Position numbers and translations under genes: made by a program. A stretch of DNA of 64,000 nt from assembly GCF_000213655.1 (NCBI RefSeq), contig NC_015554.1:1426001-1490000 (forward strand). The letters are read 5' to 3'. Positions 15,681 to 23,522 of this stretch are shown here, piece after piece (the stretch's first letter is position 1; each line of letters begins with the position of its first letter). The DNA is from Alteromonas naphthalenivorans. Its GTDB lineage: Bacteria; Pseudomonadota; Gammaproteobacteria; Enterobacterales; Alteromonadaceae. The notes beneath the pieces were generated by a model. That model had not been told where the DNA came from and ran no database searches. It was given only the letters and a program-made list of their open reading frames with translations.

Positions 15681-15994
15681 AGCAGAGCCTGTTCCCTTGG
15701 CCTATTTAAAAACTAATAAAGCCAGCATACGATTGATTGTTAAAGTAAACAAGTAAAATGCCAATGGAGTAATGTTGGTGATTTAACTGGAGCAAGCCGC
15801 CATTTGAGCTACCAAGTGCAATGGTGCTTGCTGGATGAAAATGAGAACTTGGCGGTAAAGCGCCTATTGCGCAACCTTTGAATTTAAAGCGGCGAAGTTA
15901 AAACCACCGAAAGCCCGGGGCGATGTTGGGAGCAACAGGAGAGGGTTGTTGAACTGATATTTTTATAAAGCCAAACGTAGTTTAGGCTGACGCC
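15681..15994 (-). repeat. ORF-less cassette 29, family B copy 6
   Basis: Homologous to 7080-7390 and directly next to another family B copy. The short frame is cut by a TAA at 15783-15785, evidence that the frame is not required. Confidence 0.85.
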
Positions 15995-16098
15995 TTCTAA
16001 CACTAAGCTTTGGGGCGCTAACATGGGGCTATAATCGCGAAGCGGCCCCGTGTTAGCGTCCCAGCGACCGAAGGGAGTGCCAACAGCGTTTTGTTAGG
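15995..16098 (-). repeat. attC 30
   Basis: Boxes GCCTAAC (16092-16098) and GTTAGAA (15995-16001); it joins a family A cassette to a family B cassette. Confidence 0.9.
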
Positions 16099-16401
16099 CG
16101 TACAACTGAAAGTACGCAGCTTTGCTGCCACCACTAGCCAATTAGGCCGCGCGTTTAAATTATTGAATTTAAGATAAAACAACCCTGTGCGAAAAGCTAG
16201 ATGTTAACGGAAATGCTGGAAAAAAGAGCGAGTTTAAACAACTGGAGATGCAGAGTGGTGGCGTTGCTGAGTTGATAAAAAGCGCGTTGCTAAAGTCGTG
16301 GGAACTACCGAAACAGTAGGTCGTAAAGACAACCTAGCGAAACAGCCTTGATGCTGTAATGTCACTGCTGAGACTACTTTTTAATGCTGTAAGTAAATGA
16401 C
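16099..16401 (-). repeat. ORF-less cassette 30, family A copy 3
   Basis: Homologous to 5161-5463; first of three consecutive family A cassettes. No supported gene. Confidence 0.85.
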
Positions 16402-16516
16402 GCCTAACGCTAAGCTTTGGGGCGCTAGCACGTGGGCTAAAATCCGAACGAAGTGAGTCAGCCCACGTGTTAGCGTCCCAGCGACCGGAGGGAGTGCCAA
16501 CAGCGTTTTGTTAGGC
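16402..16516 (-). repeat. attC 31
   Basis: Boxes GCCTAAC (16510-16516) and GTTAGGC (16402-16408). Confidence 0.9.
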
Positions 16517-16818
16517 GTACAAAGGAACGTACGCAGCTTTGCTGCCGCCACTAGCCAAATAGACCGCGTGTTTAAATTATTGAATTCAAGATAAAACAAC
16601 CCTGTGCGAAAAGCCAGATATTACCAGTAATGCTGGATAAAAGAGCGAGTTTAGAATACTGATGATGTTAAATGTTGGCGTTACGGTGTTGATAAAAAGC
16701 GCGTTGCTAAAGCCGTTGAACCTACCGAAAAAGCAAGCTGTAAAGACAACCTAGCGAAACAACCTTGATGTTGGAATGTCACAGTTAAACCTACTTTTTT
16801 ATGCTGTAGGTAAATGAC
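16517..16818 (-). repeat. ORF-less cassette 31, family A copy 4
   Basis: Homologous to 5161-5463, most like cassette 11. No supported gene. Confidence 0.85.
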
Positions 16819-16923
16819 GCCTAACGCTAAGCTTTGGGGCGCTAACATGGGGCTATAATCGCGAAGCGGCCCCGTGTTAGCGTCCCAGCGACCGAAGGGA
16901 GTGCCAACAGCGTTTTGTTAGGC
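16819..16923 (-). repeat. attC 32
   Basis: Boxes GCCTAAC (16917-16923) and GTTAGGC (16819-16825). Confidence 0.9.
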
Positions 16924-17225
16924 GTACAACTGAAAGTACGCAGCTTTGCTGCCACCACTAGCCGATTAGCCAGCTTGTTTAAATTATTGAATTTAAGATA
17001 AAACAACCCTGTGCGAAAAGCCAGATGTTAGTGGTAATGCTTGATAAAAGAACGAGTTTAGAAAGTTGGTGATGCAAAATGTTGGCGTAGCGATGTTGAT
17101 AAAAAGCGCGTTGCTAAAGCCGATGAAACTACCGAAAAAGGAAGCCGTAAAGACAACCTAGCGAAACAACCTTGGCGCTGAAATGTCACGGTTGAACCCA
17201 CTTTTTAATGCTGTAAGTAAATGAC
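16924..17225 (-). repeat. ORF-less cassette 32, family A copy 5
   Basis: Homologous to 5161-5463; third of three in a row. No supported gene. Confidence 0.85.
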
Positions 17226-17330
17226 GCCTAACTTTAAGCTAACGGGCACAAATGCGGTGCGAGAATGGCGAAGCCGCGCCGCGTTTGTGTCCCAGTGACC
17301 GGAGGGAACGTGTTAAGCGCCTTGTTATGT
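17226..17330 (-). repeat. attC 33
   Basis: Boxes ACATAAC (17324-17330) and GTTAGGC (17226-17232). Confidence 0.9.
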
Positions 17331-17376
17331 GACTTACCCAAAAAGTGCTTTGTATTGTTACGCGAGGACATATTGT

Positions 17377-17631
17377 TTAATCTCCGGTACTCGTGTGGCT
17401 GCTACCATTGTCTCCGCCTCCAAATTTTCCCTTAAAAGGTTTACTGACATCTTTGTCTTGGCTTCGGTGGAAAGCATATAAACCAAGAGCGCCCAGAAAG
17501 GGAACAAACCAGACTATTATGATCTGAGCAACTTTTTGGACAATTTCCAAGTCCTCTCTTTGTGACAAAAAAACACAGACACTTAGATTTAAAAGACAAA
17601 GTACGATAAGAATTATTGAAACAACATCCAT
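17377..17631 (-). CDS. Small membrane protein with Gly/Ser tail, cassette 33
   Basis: 84 residues: two hydrophobic segments (about 3-21, VVSIILIVLCLLNLSVCVFL, and 35-53, IIIVWFVPFLGALGLYAF), then a basic stretch and the flexible tail FGGGDNGSSHTSTGD. The W-x-P-x-x-G helix is again PLDc_N-like. Same plan as the cassette 21 product, so the two may be distant paralogues. ATG at 17629-17631 with AGGAAAC upstream. Confidence 0.7.
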   Translation of the reverse strand: MDVVSIILIVLCLLNLSVCVFLSQREDLEIVQKVAQIIIVWFVPFLGALGLYAFHRSQDKDVSKPFKGKFGGGDNGSSHTSTGD

Positions 17632-17650
17632 TTTAAAAAGTTTCCTGGTC

Positions 17651-17758
17651 TCATAACTTTTCAATAACGGGCGCAGGCACGTGGGGCATAATGGCGAAGC
17701 CGCCCCACTTGTATGCGTCCCAGCGAACGCAGTGAGCGAGTTAATTGAGTTGTTATGT
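17651..17758 (-). repeat. attC 34
   Basis: Boxes ACATAAC (17752-17758) and GTTATGA (17651-17657); the left box differs by one base from the complement of cassette 33's opening box. Confidence 0.88.
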
Positions 17759-17877
17759 TTCTAATACTCCTCACCCTCATCCCCTACAAGTCTGGCTCCA
17801 AGTAATTTAGCTAACTTTTTGGCTTTCCCTATTTGGGCCTTGTCACTACCTAAAGTAATGCTGCCATTTGAGAATGT

Positions 17878-17893
17878 GAAATAATATTTTCTG
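17878..17893 (+). repeat. Target-site duplication, left copy
   Basis: GAAATAATATTTTCTG, identical to 20666-20681; the two copies flank the IS1202-like element directly. Confidence 0.93.
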
Positions 17894-17974
17894 TGTGATT
17901 ACCAAGGAAAACTGACGGTATAAGTACCAAGCGACTTTGTCATAATATCACTTTTTCGTCAGTAAGGTTGCAGT

Positions 17975-18004
17975 ACATACCCTGTGGTACTGAACAGGGT
18001 ATGT
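17975..18004 (-). terminator. Hairpin downstream of the passenger hydrolase
   Basis: ACATACCCTGT and ACAGGGTATGT form an 11-bp perfect stem with an 8-base loop, just past the hydrolase stop. It has no clear T-run on the minus strand, while TTTTATGTT follows on the plus strand, so it may block transcription entering from outside instead. Confidence 0.5.
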
Positions 18005-18014
18005 TTTATGTTAC

Positions 18015-18935
18015 TTAGAAGCCGTTTACTAACGTTTGAATTGCTTCAATAACGATTTCGGGCTGTACTTTGTGGATAGAATGCTGGCGCTCTCCCGTAA
18101 ATATTAATGTGCTATCAGTAGAACGAGAAGCAAGACTTTCTTGCAGACCCGCCCATATATAATGTTTTGTATTTTTATTCTGAATTTCAGAGGACGGTTG
18201 ATTTCGAGCGATAACCACTAATGGCAAACCACCATAGTTCGGATTTAGTGTGTCTAATTGATTTAGACTCTGAGGGAAATAACTGGCTTCGTCTAAGCTG
18301 GTATACTGATGCTTGGTTGTACTTTTTTTGGCTCTCTCTTCGGGAGAAGTGTTGGATAGATATAATCTAGGCAGTCCGAAAGGGGCTGCCAACATGCCAA
18401 ATTTCAACACGTACTTTTGAAATAAGCCCGTTCTCGGCATTCTATTTATTTGGTCTTCATGGGCAGAGTCTACCAAAACCAATGCCGCTATATCTTCGGG
18501 GTAAGTAAGGGCATAAAGCTGCATATTTACCCCACCAAACGAATGACCAACTAGAACAATTGGCCCTGTTAAATTCTTTTGCTCTAATATTGAATGAAGT
18601 TCCTCGATAATGGCTTTACTGTCTCTTTTTTTCGGACTTTCCTCACTCCAACCTAGGCCAGCCCTGTCGTATGTGATGACTCTCGAAAACTTTGAGACTT
18701 TGTTTGCTACCTTGTTCCAAACAGACAAGTCATCGCCCATTCCAGAGTCGAAGATTACGTTTACCTTTCCACTTCCACTATCCTCGACGTAAAGGCTATA
18801 GCCTCCAACGTCAAGCATTTCACCAGACTTCTCAAAGGAGGATGAATCGACGTAACTTTTATATGATTGATATACAAACCCAACCAGCAGTAAAAGTATT
18901 AGACCGAACGAAAAAAATTTGAAAAAAACTCTCAT
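18015..18935 (-). CDS. Alpha/beta hydrolase, passenger of the IS1202-like element
   Basis: 306 residues. An N-terminal hydrophobic anchor (FFSFGLILLLLVGFVYQSY) is followed by an alpha/beta-hydrolase domain: oxyanion region DSGMGDDLSVW, YDRAGLGWSE, the nucleophile elbow GHSFGG (Ser about 133) and a late histidine in GERQHSIHK. The catalytic aspartate is likely in the region of residues 250-270. Substrate unknown; the anchor suggests it faces the periplasm. It lies 72 bp downstream of the transposase stop within the element boundaries, so it travels with the element. Confidence 0.88.
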   Translation of the reverse strand: MRVFFKFFSFGLILLLLVGFVYQSYKSYVDSSSFEKSGEMLDVGGYSLYVEDSGSGKVNVIFDSGMGDDLSVWNKVANKVSKFSRVITYDRAGLGWSEESPKKRDSKAIIEELHSILEQKNLTGPIVLVGHSFGGVNMQLYALTYPEDIAALVLVDSAHEDQINRMPRTGLFQKYVLKFGMLAAPFGLPRLYLSNTSPEERAKKSTTKHQYTSLDEASYFPQSLNQLDTLNPNYGGLPLVVIARNQPSSEIQNKNTKHYIWAGLQESLASRSTDSTLIFTGERQHSIHKVQPEIVIEAIQTLVNGF

Positions 18936-19007
18936 CTGGAAATTCCCTTTATCTCAATGTTTAAGAAGTTCTATTTGTGTTCAGTTTGTTTGATTACTTC
19001 TAAAAAC

Positions 19008-20528
19008 TCAAACAATTAATGCACATTGGGATTTCTCAATCCTTAACTGAGTCGTATTAAGTTGATTGCGAAGCCAAATGTTTCGAACACCATTGGCGCT
19101 TATATCAATACCGAATTCAGCCTTCATTCTCATTGATACCTTTTGTTGGCCCATATGCGGATTAGATAAAGACACATTGATAACGACTTCCTCAATGGCT
19201 CTGTCAGTACGATTTTTGTGATGAAGATCTGGCGCTTCTTGACGTTTTAGAGACTGGATTCCACCTTGTTTAAGCAGTTTTCGGTGGCGATAAATCGTAT
19301 CGCGAGAGACGCCACTGAGTCGGGATGCTTCTGCTACATTTCCAAGCCTGTTAGCCAACGCTAATACCTCAAGCTTCTTCTGGATCTCATTGTCTTCCGA
19401 GGACAGTTTTTCAGGCTCAGTGACTTCTGTTACCTGTAGCTTTCGTCCGGCGAAGTAAGCTTCGAATTGTTTGTTTTTAGCTGTACGAATTTCAATTTTT
19501 TGGTTTGCGATTGAATGCTTAAGCGGAGAATCGATAAAGTAGAGTTTTCCGCCGTAGCTAAACGTATGGTCGTTGCGTATTTTTCTGTAGACCTTGGTAA
19601 TGCAGATATCATCAAGATTGGTGTAGAGTGGTAAAAGTGTATATTCGGTTCCCGATGTTCTTGATTTTACAATCAGTCTCTTACGCCAAAAATGAGGGAT
19701 GAAGACGTGTTGGAGGTAACTATTCGCACCCGTCATATCACTAATATTGTTAAGTCGTAACTCCGGTATCAACCTGTCTTGCAGGGTATCGAAGGCACGT
19801 TCAATTCTGCCTTTACCTTGAGGAGAACTGGCGAAGATAATTTCAATGCCCAACTCCTTACAGGCCCTTTGCATCTGGGAGAAGTTGCAGCGTTTAGGGC
19901 CACCGAATATTCCGGCACGATCAACGTATAGGGTTTTAAATACACCGTATTTCTCAACGACTGAGCGCATGACTTTCATACAGCCTTCAGTCGTTTCTGA
20001 CGGAAAGAAATCAGCATGAATATCGCTATTGGCATCATCAATCATGGCGATTAAACACGACTTCTTATCGCCGAACCAACGATGTGTGCTGCCGTTCATT
20101 TGTAGCATTAATCCGGGCGCATCCATTCGCTCTCTGCGTTTGTGAACACGGCTACGCCTGCGCTTAGCCCGTTTTACATGATGGATATCATGTGCCCATT
20201 TACGCAGTGTCTCGCGCTTAACAACAATGTGTTCGTGAGTCTCAAGCATCTCGGCGAGGCACAACAAGTTCAGATCATAATATTTCTCGCGGATTAGCGA
20301 CTGAACTTGCTGCTTAAGGCTGTCAGGCGTTTTATTAACTGGCTCGCTGCCTGTGTTTCCGTGAACGATAAACTGTAACCCTTGGCTTCGGTAACGCTGT
20401 AAATAACGTTCAACAGTACGTCTGGATTTATTGAGGAGCTTAGTGGCATTGGCTATCGTAATTTTACGTTCAGCCACTTTTGCAATGACATCAACTGTCA
20501 ATTGAGCTTTGGAATTCAACACAATCAT
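19008..20528 (-). CDS. IS1202-like DDE transposase with extra C-terminal HTH domain
   Basis: 506 residues. An N-terminal HTH (ANATKLLNKSRRTVERYLQR) is followed by the rve/DDE core: MNGSTHRWFG, LIAMIDDANSDI, YVDRAGIF and SPQGKGRIERAFDTLQ, the last giving the glutamate. The residues after about 390 form a second region (EASRLSGVSRDTIYRHRKLL, then NPHMGQQKVSMRMKAEFGI and ANGVRNIWLRNQL) that looks like the N-terminal HTH/zipper of IS481-type transposases. The gene appears intact. ATG at 20526-20528 follows a weak AAGGATG-like site. Confidence 0.88.
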   Translation of the reverse strand: MIVLNSKAQLTVDVIAKVAERKITIANATKLLNKSRRTVERYLQRYRSQGLQFIVHGNTGSEPVNKTPDSLKQQVQSLIREKYYDLNLLCLAEMLETHEHIVVKRETLRKWAHDIHHVKRAKRRRSRVHKRRERMDAPGLMLQMNGSTHRWFGDKKSCLIAMIDDANSDIHADFFPSETTEGCMKVMRSVVEKYGVFKTLYVDRAGIFGGPKRCNFSQMQRACKELGIEIIFASSPQGKGRIERAFDTLQDRLIPELRLNNISDMTGANSYLQHVFIPHFWRKRLIVKSRTSGTEYTLLPLYTNLDDICITKVYRKIRNDHTFSYGGKLYFIDSPLKHSIANQKIEIRTAKNKQFEAYFAGRKLQVTEVTEPEKLSSEDNEIQKKLEVLALANRLGNVAEASRLSGVSRDTIYRHRKLLKQGGIQSLKRQEAPDLHHKNRTDRAIEEVVINVSLSNPHMGQQKVSMRMKAEFGIDISANGVRNIWLRNQLNTTQLRIEKSQCALIV

Positions 20529-20665
20529 CCTTAGCGTTCCTCAAATGCACAAAAAAAACATTTAAAGAACACGGTTAAAGATAACCGTCAATTTCCCTTG
20601 GTAATTAGTGACTACGACAGAATCGCGTGGTAATTAAAGTACGACAAAATCGCTTGGTGTTAACA

Positions 20666-20681
20666 GAAATAATATTTTCTG
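20666..20681 (+). repeat. Target-site duplication, right copy
   Basis: GAAATAATATTTTCTG, identical to 17878-17893. Confidence 0.93.
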
Positions 20682-20926
20682 CGTAAAATTGGACTAGTCC
20701 AAACGCAACCATTTGGAGTTTGGATTTCAATGGTTTCACCCGTTTCCGGATTTATTGCTTTAGCAACATGCTGCACAGTTAATGACGAATCGCTTTCGCA
20801 AATCGCCAACCATTCACCTACAGAAATCTGGTTATCACGCTCAATATGCAAACTATAAGAAGCCATAATATTCCAGCTTATTAATAATAAAATCCCAACT
20901 AAAATTTTGCGCATAGTTTTCGAGAA

Positions 20927-21035
20927 ACATAACATTAAGCTAAGCGGCGCAGTTGCGTGGGGCATCATGGCGAAGCCGCCCCGCGTAAATGCGTCCGAGC
21001 GACCGAAGGGAGTGGTCTTAAGCGCCTTGTTATAA
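20927..21035 (-). repeat. attC 35
   Basis: Boxes TTATAAC (21029-21035) and GTTATGT (20927-20933). Confidence 0.9.
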
Positions 21036-21347
21036 GCAGAGCCAGTTCCTTTGGTCTTTTTAAAAACTGTTGAAGCCAGCATACGATTGATTGTTAACAC
21101 AAACAAGCAAAACGGCCGTGCAGTGATGGTTTTGATTTGACTGAAGCTAGCCGCCAGCTGAGCTACCGAGGGTAATGCCGCTTGCTGACTAAAAATAAGA
21201 ACTTGTCGATAAAGCGCCTATTACACTACCTTTGAATTGAAAGCGGCGGATTTAAACCTACCACAAGTCAGAGCGATGCTAATTAGAAAAGGTGAGGGCA
21301 GTTGTACTGATTTTTTAATTAAGCCAAACGAAGTTTAGGCTGACGCC
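21036..21347 (-). repeat. ORF-less cassette 35, family B copy 7
   Basis: Homologous to 7080-7390 but more diverged. Both boundary boxes are TTATAAC/GTTATAA where all other family B copies have TTCTAAC/GTTAGAA, so the two ends have changed together. No supported gene. Confidence 0.83.
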
Positions 21348-21453
21348 TTATAACACCTAAATATGGGGCACAAACAGGCAGGCTATAATGGCGAAGCCGC
21401 CTGCCTGTTTGTGTCCCAGCCCGCCTGCGGGCGACATGATTTTTTTGTTAGGT
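21348..21453 (-). repeat. attC 36
   Basis: Boxes ACCTAAC (21447-21453) and GTTATAA (21348-21354), with a variant central palindrome (CAGGCAGGC...GCCTGCCTG). Confidence 0.9.
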
Positions 21454-21457
21454 GCGT

Positions 21458-21886
21458 TCATAAATCTTCTAGTATTTGTCTGACTTTTTCATAATTTGGC
21501 GGAAAGTCACACCCACCAGATGAATACATATTAAGCGTGTCGGACTTTACGTAAAGCGTGAATGATAACCCGTCGCAAATTAATGAGACATCACTTGCGG
21601 GATATTCAGATTTCCACTCGCCAACTCCCAACTCTACTAGTTGGTTAATAAGCTTTGTTTGGTCGTCTGAATTCAAAGTCTTTATCTTTAACGCTGGGAT
21701 TTTTGGCACCCATTTACCTTCATCATTTAGTTTGAAATGATCATCGATGTAAACGTATTGTGCCTCATTTATATAAAATTCGTGCCGATACTGGTTCAGA
21801 AAGTGAGATTCTCTAAATACCAGATGCAGTTCCCCCGCAGCTACCGGCCAGGAAAATATAAACAGTACGAAAAATCTAAAACTCAC
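21458..21886 (-). CDS. Exported hypothetical protein, cassette 36
   Basis: 142 residues with a signal peptide (MSFRFFVLFIFSWPVAA, cleavage before GE). The mature domain has two cysteines (SLICDG and GGCDF) that could pair. GTG start at 21884-21886 with AGGTG upstream. Periplasmic or secreted; no family recognised. Confidence 0.72.
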   Translation of the reverse strand: MSFRFFVLFIFSWPVAAGELHLVFRESHFLNQYRHEFYINEAQYVYIDDHFKLNDEGKWVPKIPALKIKTLNSDDQTKLINQLVELGVGEWKSEYPASDVSLICDGLSFTLYVKSDTLNMYSSGGCDFPPNYEKVRQILEDL

Positions 21887-21894
21887 AATTCAGC

Positions 21895-22002
21895 ACCTAA
21901 CTTTTAAATAAGGGGCGCAGGCATGTGGGGCATAATGGCGAAGCCGCCCCGCATGTATGCGTCCCAGCGAACGAAGTGAGTGACTTAATTTTTTTGTTAT
22001 AT
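21895..22002 (-). repeat. attC 37
   Basis: Boxes ATATAAC (21996-22002) and GTTAGGT (21895-21901). Confidence 0.9.
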
Positions 22003-22443
22003 CGCATGTTTGCCAGCGTGCTCAAATTCCATGGTGTTAGCCTGATTGATTTTATGCTGAATGTAAATGACATGAAAAAAAGTACAAAGAATTGGGTTGA
22101 GCCAAAGTTTGCTTTGAGGATTGGCGTCATTTAAATCATTAATTCTATTTCTAATTTTTACAAGCCAAACTAAATGAAAAGCCGATGAAATGACGTGCAT
22201 CGCTTTTGAAAAGAGAAGTAACTCTGGTGGCGCACTCGAAGCAAGGTAAATAAAGAGGCTGAAAAAAGAGACTAAGTGAATGGAAATTGCAGAAAAAGCG
22301 AAGTACTTTGAGATAGGATTGTGGGTATGAGGGTTAACTTTCGCAGTGAACGTATAGAGCCGATAAATAAAGAAAAGGCCAAAAGTTAAAACACACCATG
22401 CCATAGTTATAAATACTGACTTAGTTTCGAAAATATTTTTCAT
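21997..22443 (-). CDS. Multi-helix membrane protein, cassette 37
   Basis: 148 residues with about four hydrophobic segments (11-29, 47-68, 76-92 and 112-128) and histidine-rich loops (VNPHTHNPISKY). Probably an inner-membrane protein. ATG at 22441-22443 has AAGGAAG four bases upstream. The stop lies in attC 37. No family recognised. Confidence 0.72.
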   Translation of the reverse strand: MKNIFETKSVFITMAWCVLTFGLFFIYRLYTFTAKVNPHTHNPISKYFAFSAISIHLVSFFSLFIYLASSAPPELLLFSKAMHVISSAFHLVWLVKIRNRINDLNDANPQSKLWLNPILCTFFHVIYIQHKINQANTMEFEHAGKHAI

Positions 22444-22533
22444 GCTCTTCCTTGATGCAGATGGATACAGGAATACATGCGGCTAAAGTGACATAGTTCA
22501 AGTGTGGAAGAAGAAGTTAAGACTTTCTATGCG

Positions 22534-22640
22534 ATATAACTTTAAGCTAAGGGGCGCAGATACGTGGGGCATAATGGCGAAGCCGCCCCGCGTATAGGCG
22601 TCCCAGCGACCGAAGGGAGAGGCTTAAGCGCTTTGTTAGA
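22534..22640 (-). repeat. attC 38
   Basis: Boxes TTCTAAC (22634-22640) and GTTATAT (22534-22540); complementarity with cassette 37's start extends to GTTATATCGC. Confidence 0.9.
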
Positions 22641-22953
22641 AGCAGAGCCTGTTCCATTGGCTTTTTTAAAAACTAATAAAGCCAGCATACGATTGATTGT
22701 TAAAGCAAACAAGCAAAATGCCAGTGCAGTGATGTAGGTGATTTGACTGAAGCAAGCCGCCATTTGAGCTACCAAGTGCAATGGTGCTTACTGGGTGAAA
22801 ATGAGAACTTGGCGGTAAAGCGCCTATTGCGCAACCTTTGAAGTTAATGCGGCGAAGTTAAAACCATCAAAAGCCAGAGCGATTTTTGAAACAGCAGGTG
22901 AGGTACGTTGAACTGATATTTTTATAAAGCAAAATGTAGTTTAGGCTGACGCC
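22641..22953 (-). repeat. ORF-less cassette 38, family B copy 8
   Basis: Homologous to 7080-7390. No supported gene; the short frame is open in this copy. Confidence 0.85.
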
Positions 22954-23059
22954 TTCTAACTTTTAAATAAGGGGCGCAGACGCGTGGGCTAAAATGCGAA
23001 GCAGCCCACGTGTATGCGTCCCAGCGAACGAAGTGAGTGACTTAATTTTTTTGTTAGGT
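22954..23059 (-). repeat. attC 39
   Basis: Boxes ACCTAAC (23053-23059) and GTTAGAA (22954-22960). Confidence 0.9.
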
Positions 23060-23422
23060 GCGTTCAACATACATCCTTGTTTTTCTAGAGTAAGAAACAT
23101 AACACTGAAAAGCTAAAAACAAATAGAAAATTGAAAGTTCTGCGTATGATAGTTCATTAAATTGTTTGAAAGTTTGAGATATCTCGACGGTTGAAAATGC
23201 AACTAGAAACATAAGCAGAATAGCTGCAACGAAGATTTGCAGCGCTACAAATATGCGTAGCCCTACAAGTGCGCTGCGAAATCGTCCGCTTATACCAAAT
23301 ACGATCGAAATTAGGATGATAGAGAGATACATGTTTGAAAAGGACATAAGAGACACCAGCGAATAAGCTGTATAAACAATGACAAGGATTAGTAGAGGTT
23401 TAGGCATATCAATCAGAGTCAT
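23054..23422 (-). CDS. Membrane protein, cassette 39
   Basis: 122 residues with about four hydrophobic segments (LLILVIVYTAYSLVSLMSF, MYLSIILISIVFGISG, FVALQIFVAAILLMFLVAF and a last one before YSRKTRMYVERT). ATG at 23420-23422 is preceded by AAGGAAT. Inner membrane; no family recognised. The stop lies in attC 39. Confidence 0.72.
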   Translation of the reverse strand: MTLIDMPKPLLILVIVYTAYSLVSLMSFSNMYLSIILISIVFGISGRFRSALVGLRIFVALQIFVAAILLMFLVAFSTVEISQTFKQFNELSYAELSIFYLFLAFQCYVSYSRKTRMYVERT

Positions 23423-23440
23423 TATAAATTCCTTTTTAGC

Positions 23441-23522
23441 ACATAACGCCGCAATAAAAGGCGAGCGCTGTTTGCGAGTCCAGCCGCGCCTTTTGCGGCG
23501 ATTTTTAATTGCCTTGTTAGCT
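23441..23522 (-). repeat. attC 40 (different type)
   Basis: An 82-bp site with boxes AGCTAAC (23516-23522) and GTTATGT (23441-23447). The arms are GC-rich (GCGCCTTTTGCGGCG) and unlike the other 39, which suggests this attI-proximal cassette came from another integron lineage. Confidence 0.85.

Larger units (their letters stand above)
17894..20665 (-). mobile_element. IS1202-like (ISNCY) element with alpha/beta-hydrolase passenger
   Basis: A 2772-bp element with ends TGTGATTACCAAGG and CTTGGTGTTAACA (5'-TGT...ACA-3'), flanked by a perfect 16-bp direct repeat. Long target duplications and this transposase type fit the IS1202 group. Each end carries repeats of a motif like TACCAAGCGA-x-TTTGTC: two on the left (17901-17919, 17925-17944) and three on the right (20583-20603, 20612-20633, 20639-20660), probably transposase binding sites. 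It contains the transposase gene and, unusually, an alpha/beta-hydrolase gene on the same strand. Confidence 0.9.
17761..20914 (-). pseudogene. Cassette 34 gene interrupted by an IS1202-like element
   Basis: The 5' part (20666-20914) encodes a signal-peptide protein from MRKILVGILL to ...TSPILRRKYYF, and the 3' part (17761-17893) continues in the same frame as RKYYFTFSNGSITLGSDKAQ to ...GDEGEEY and a TAG stop. Removing the element and one copy of the 16-bp duplication gives one frame of about 125 codons. The family (NPETGETI middle, LGARLVGDEGE end) recalls small proteins of unknown role found in several Gram-negative genomes. The insertion should remove the C-terminal third. Confidence 0.88.
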
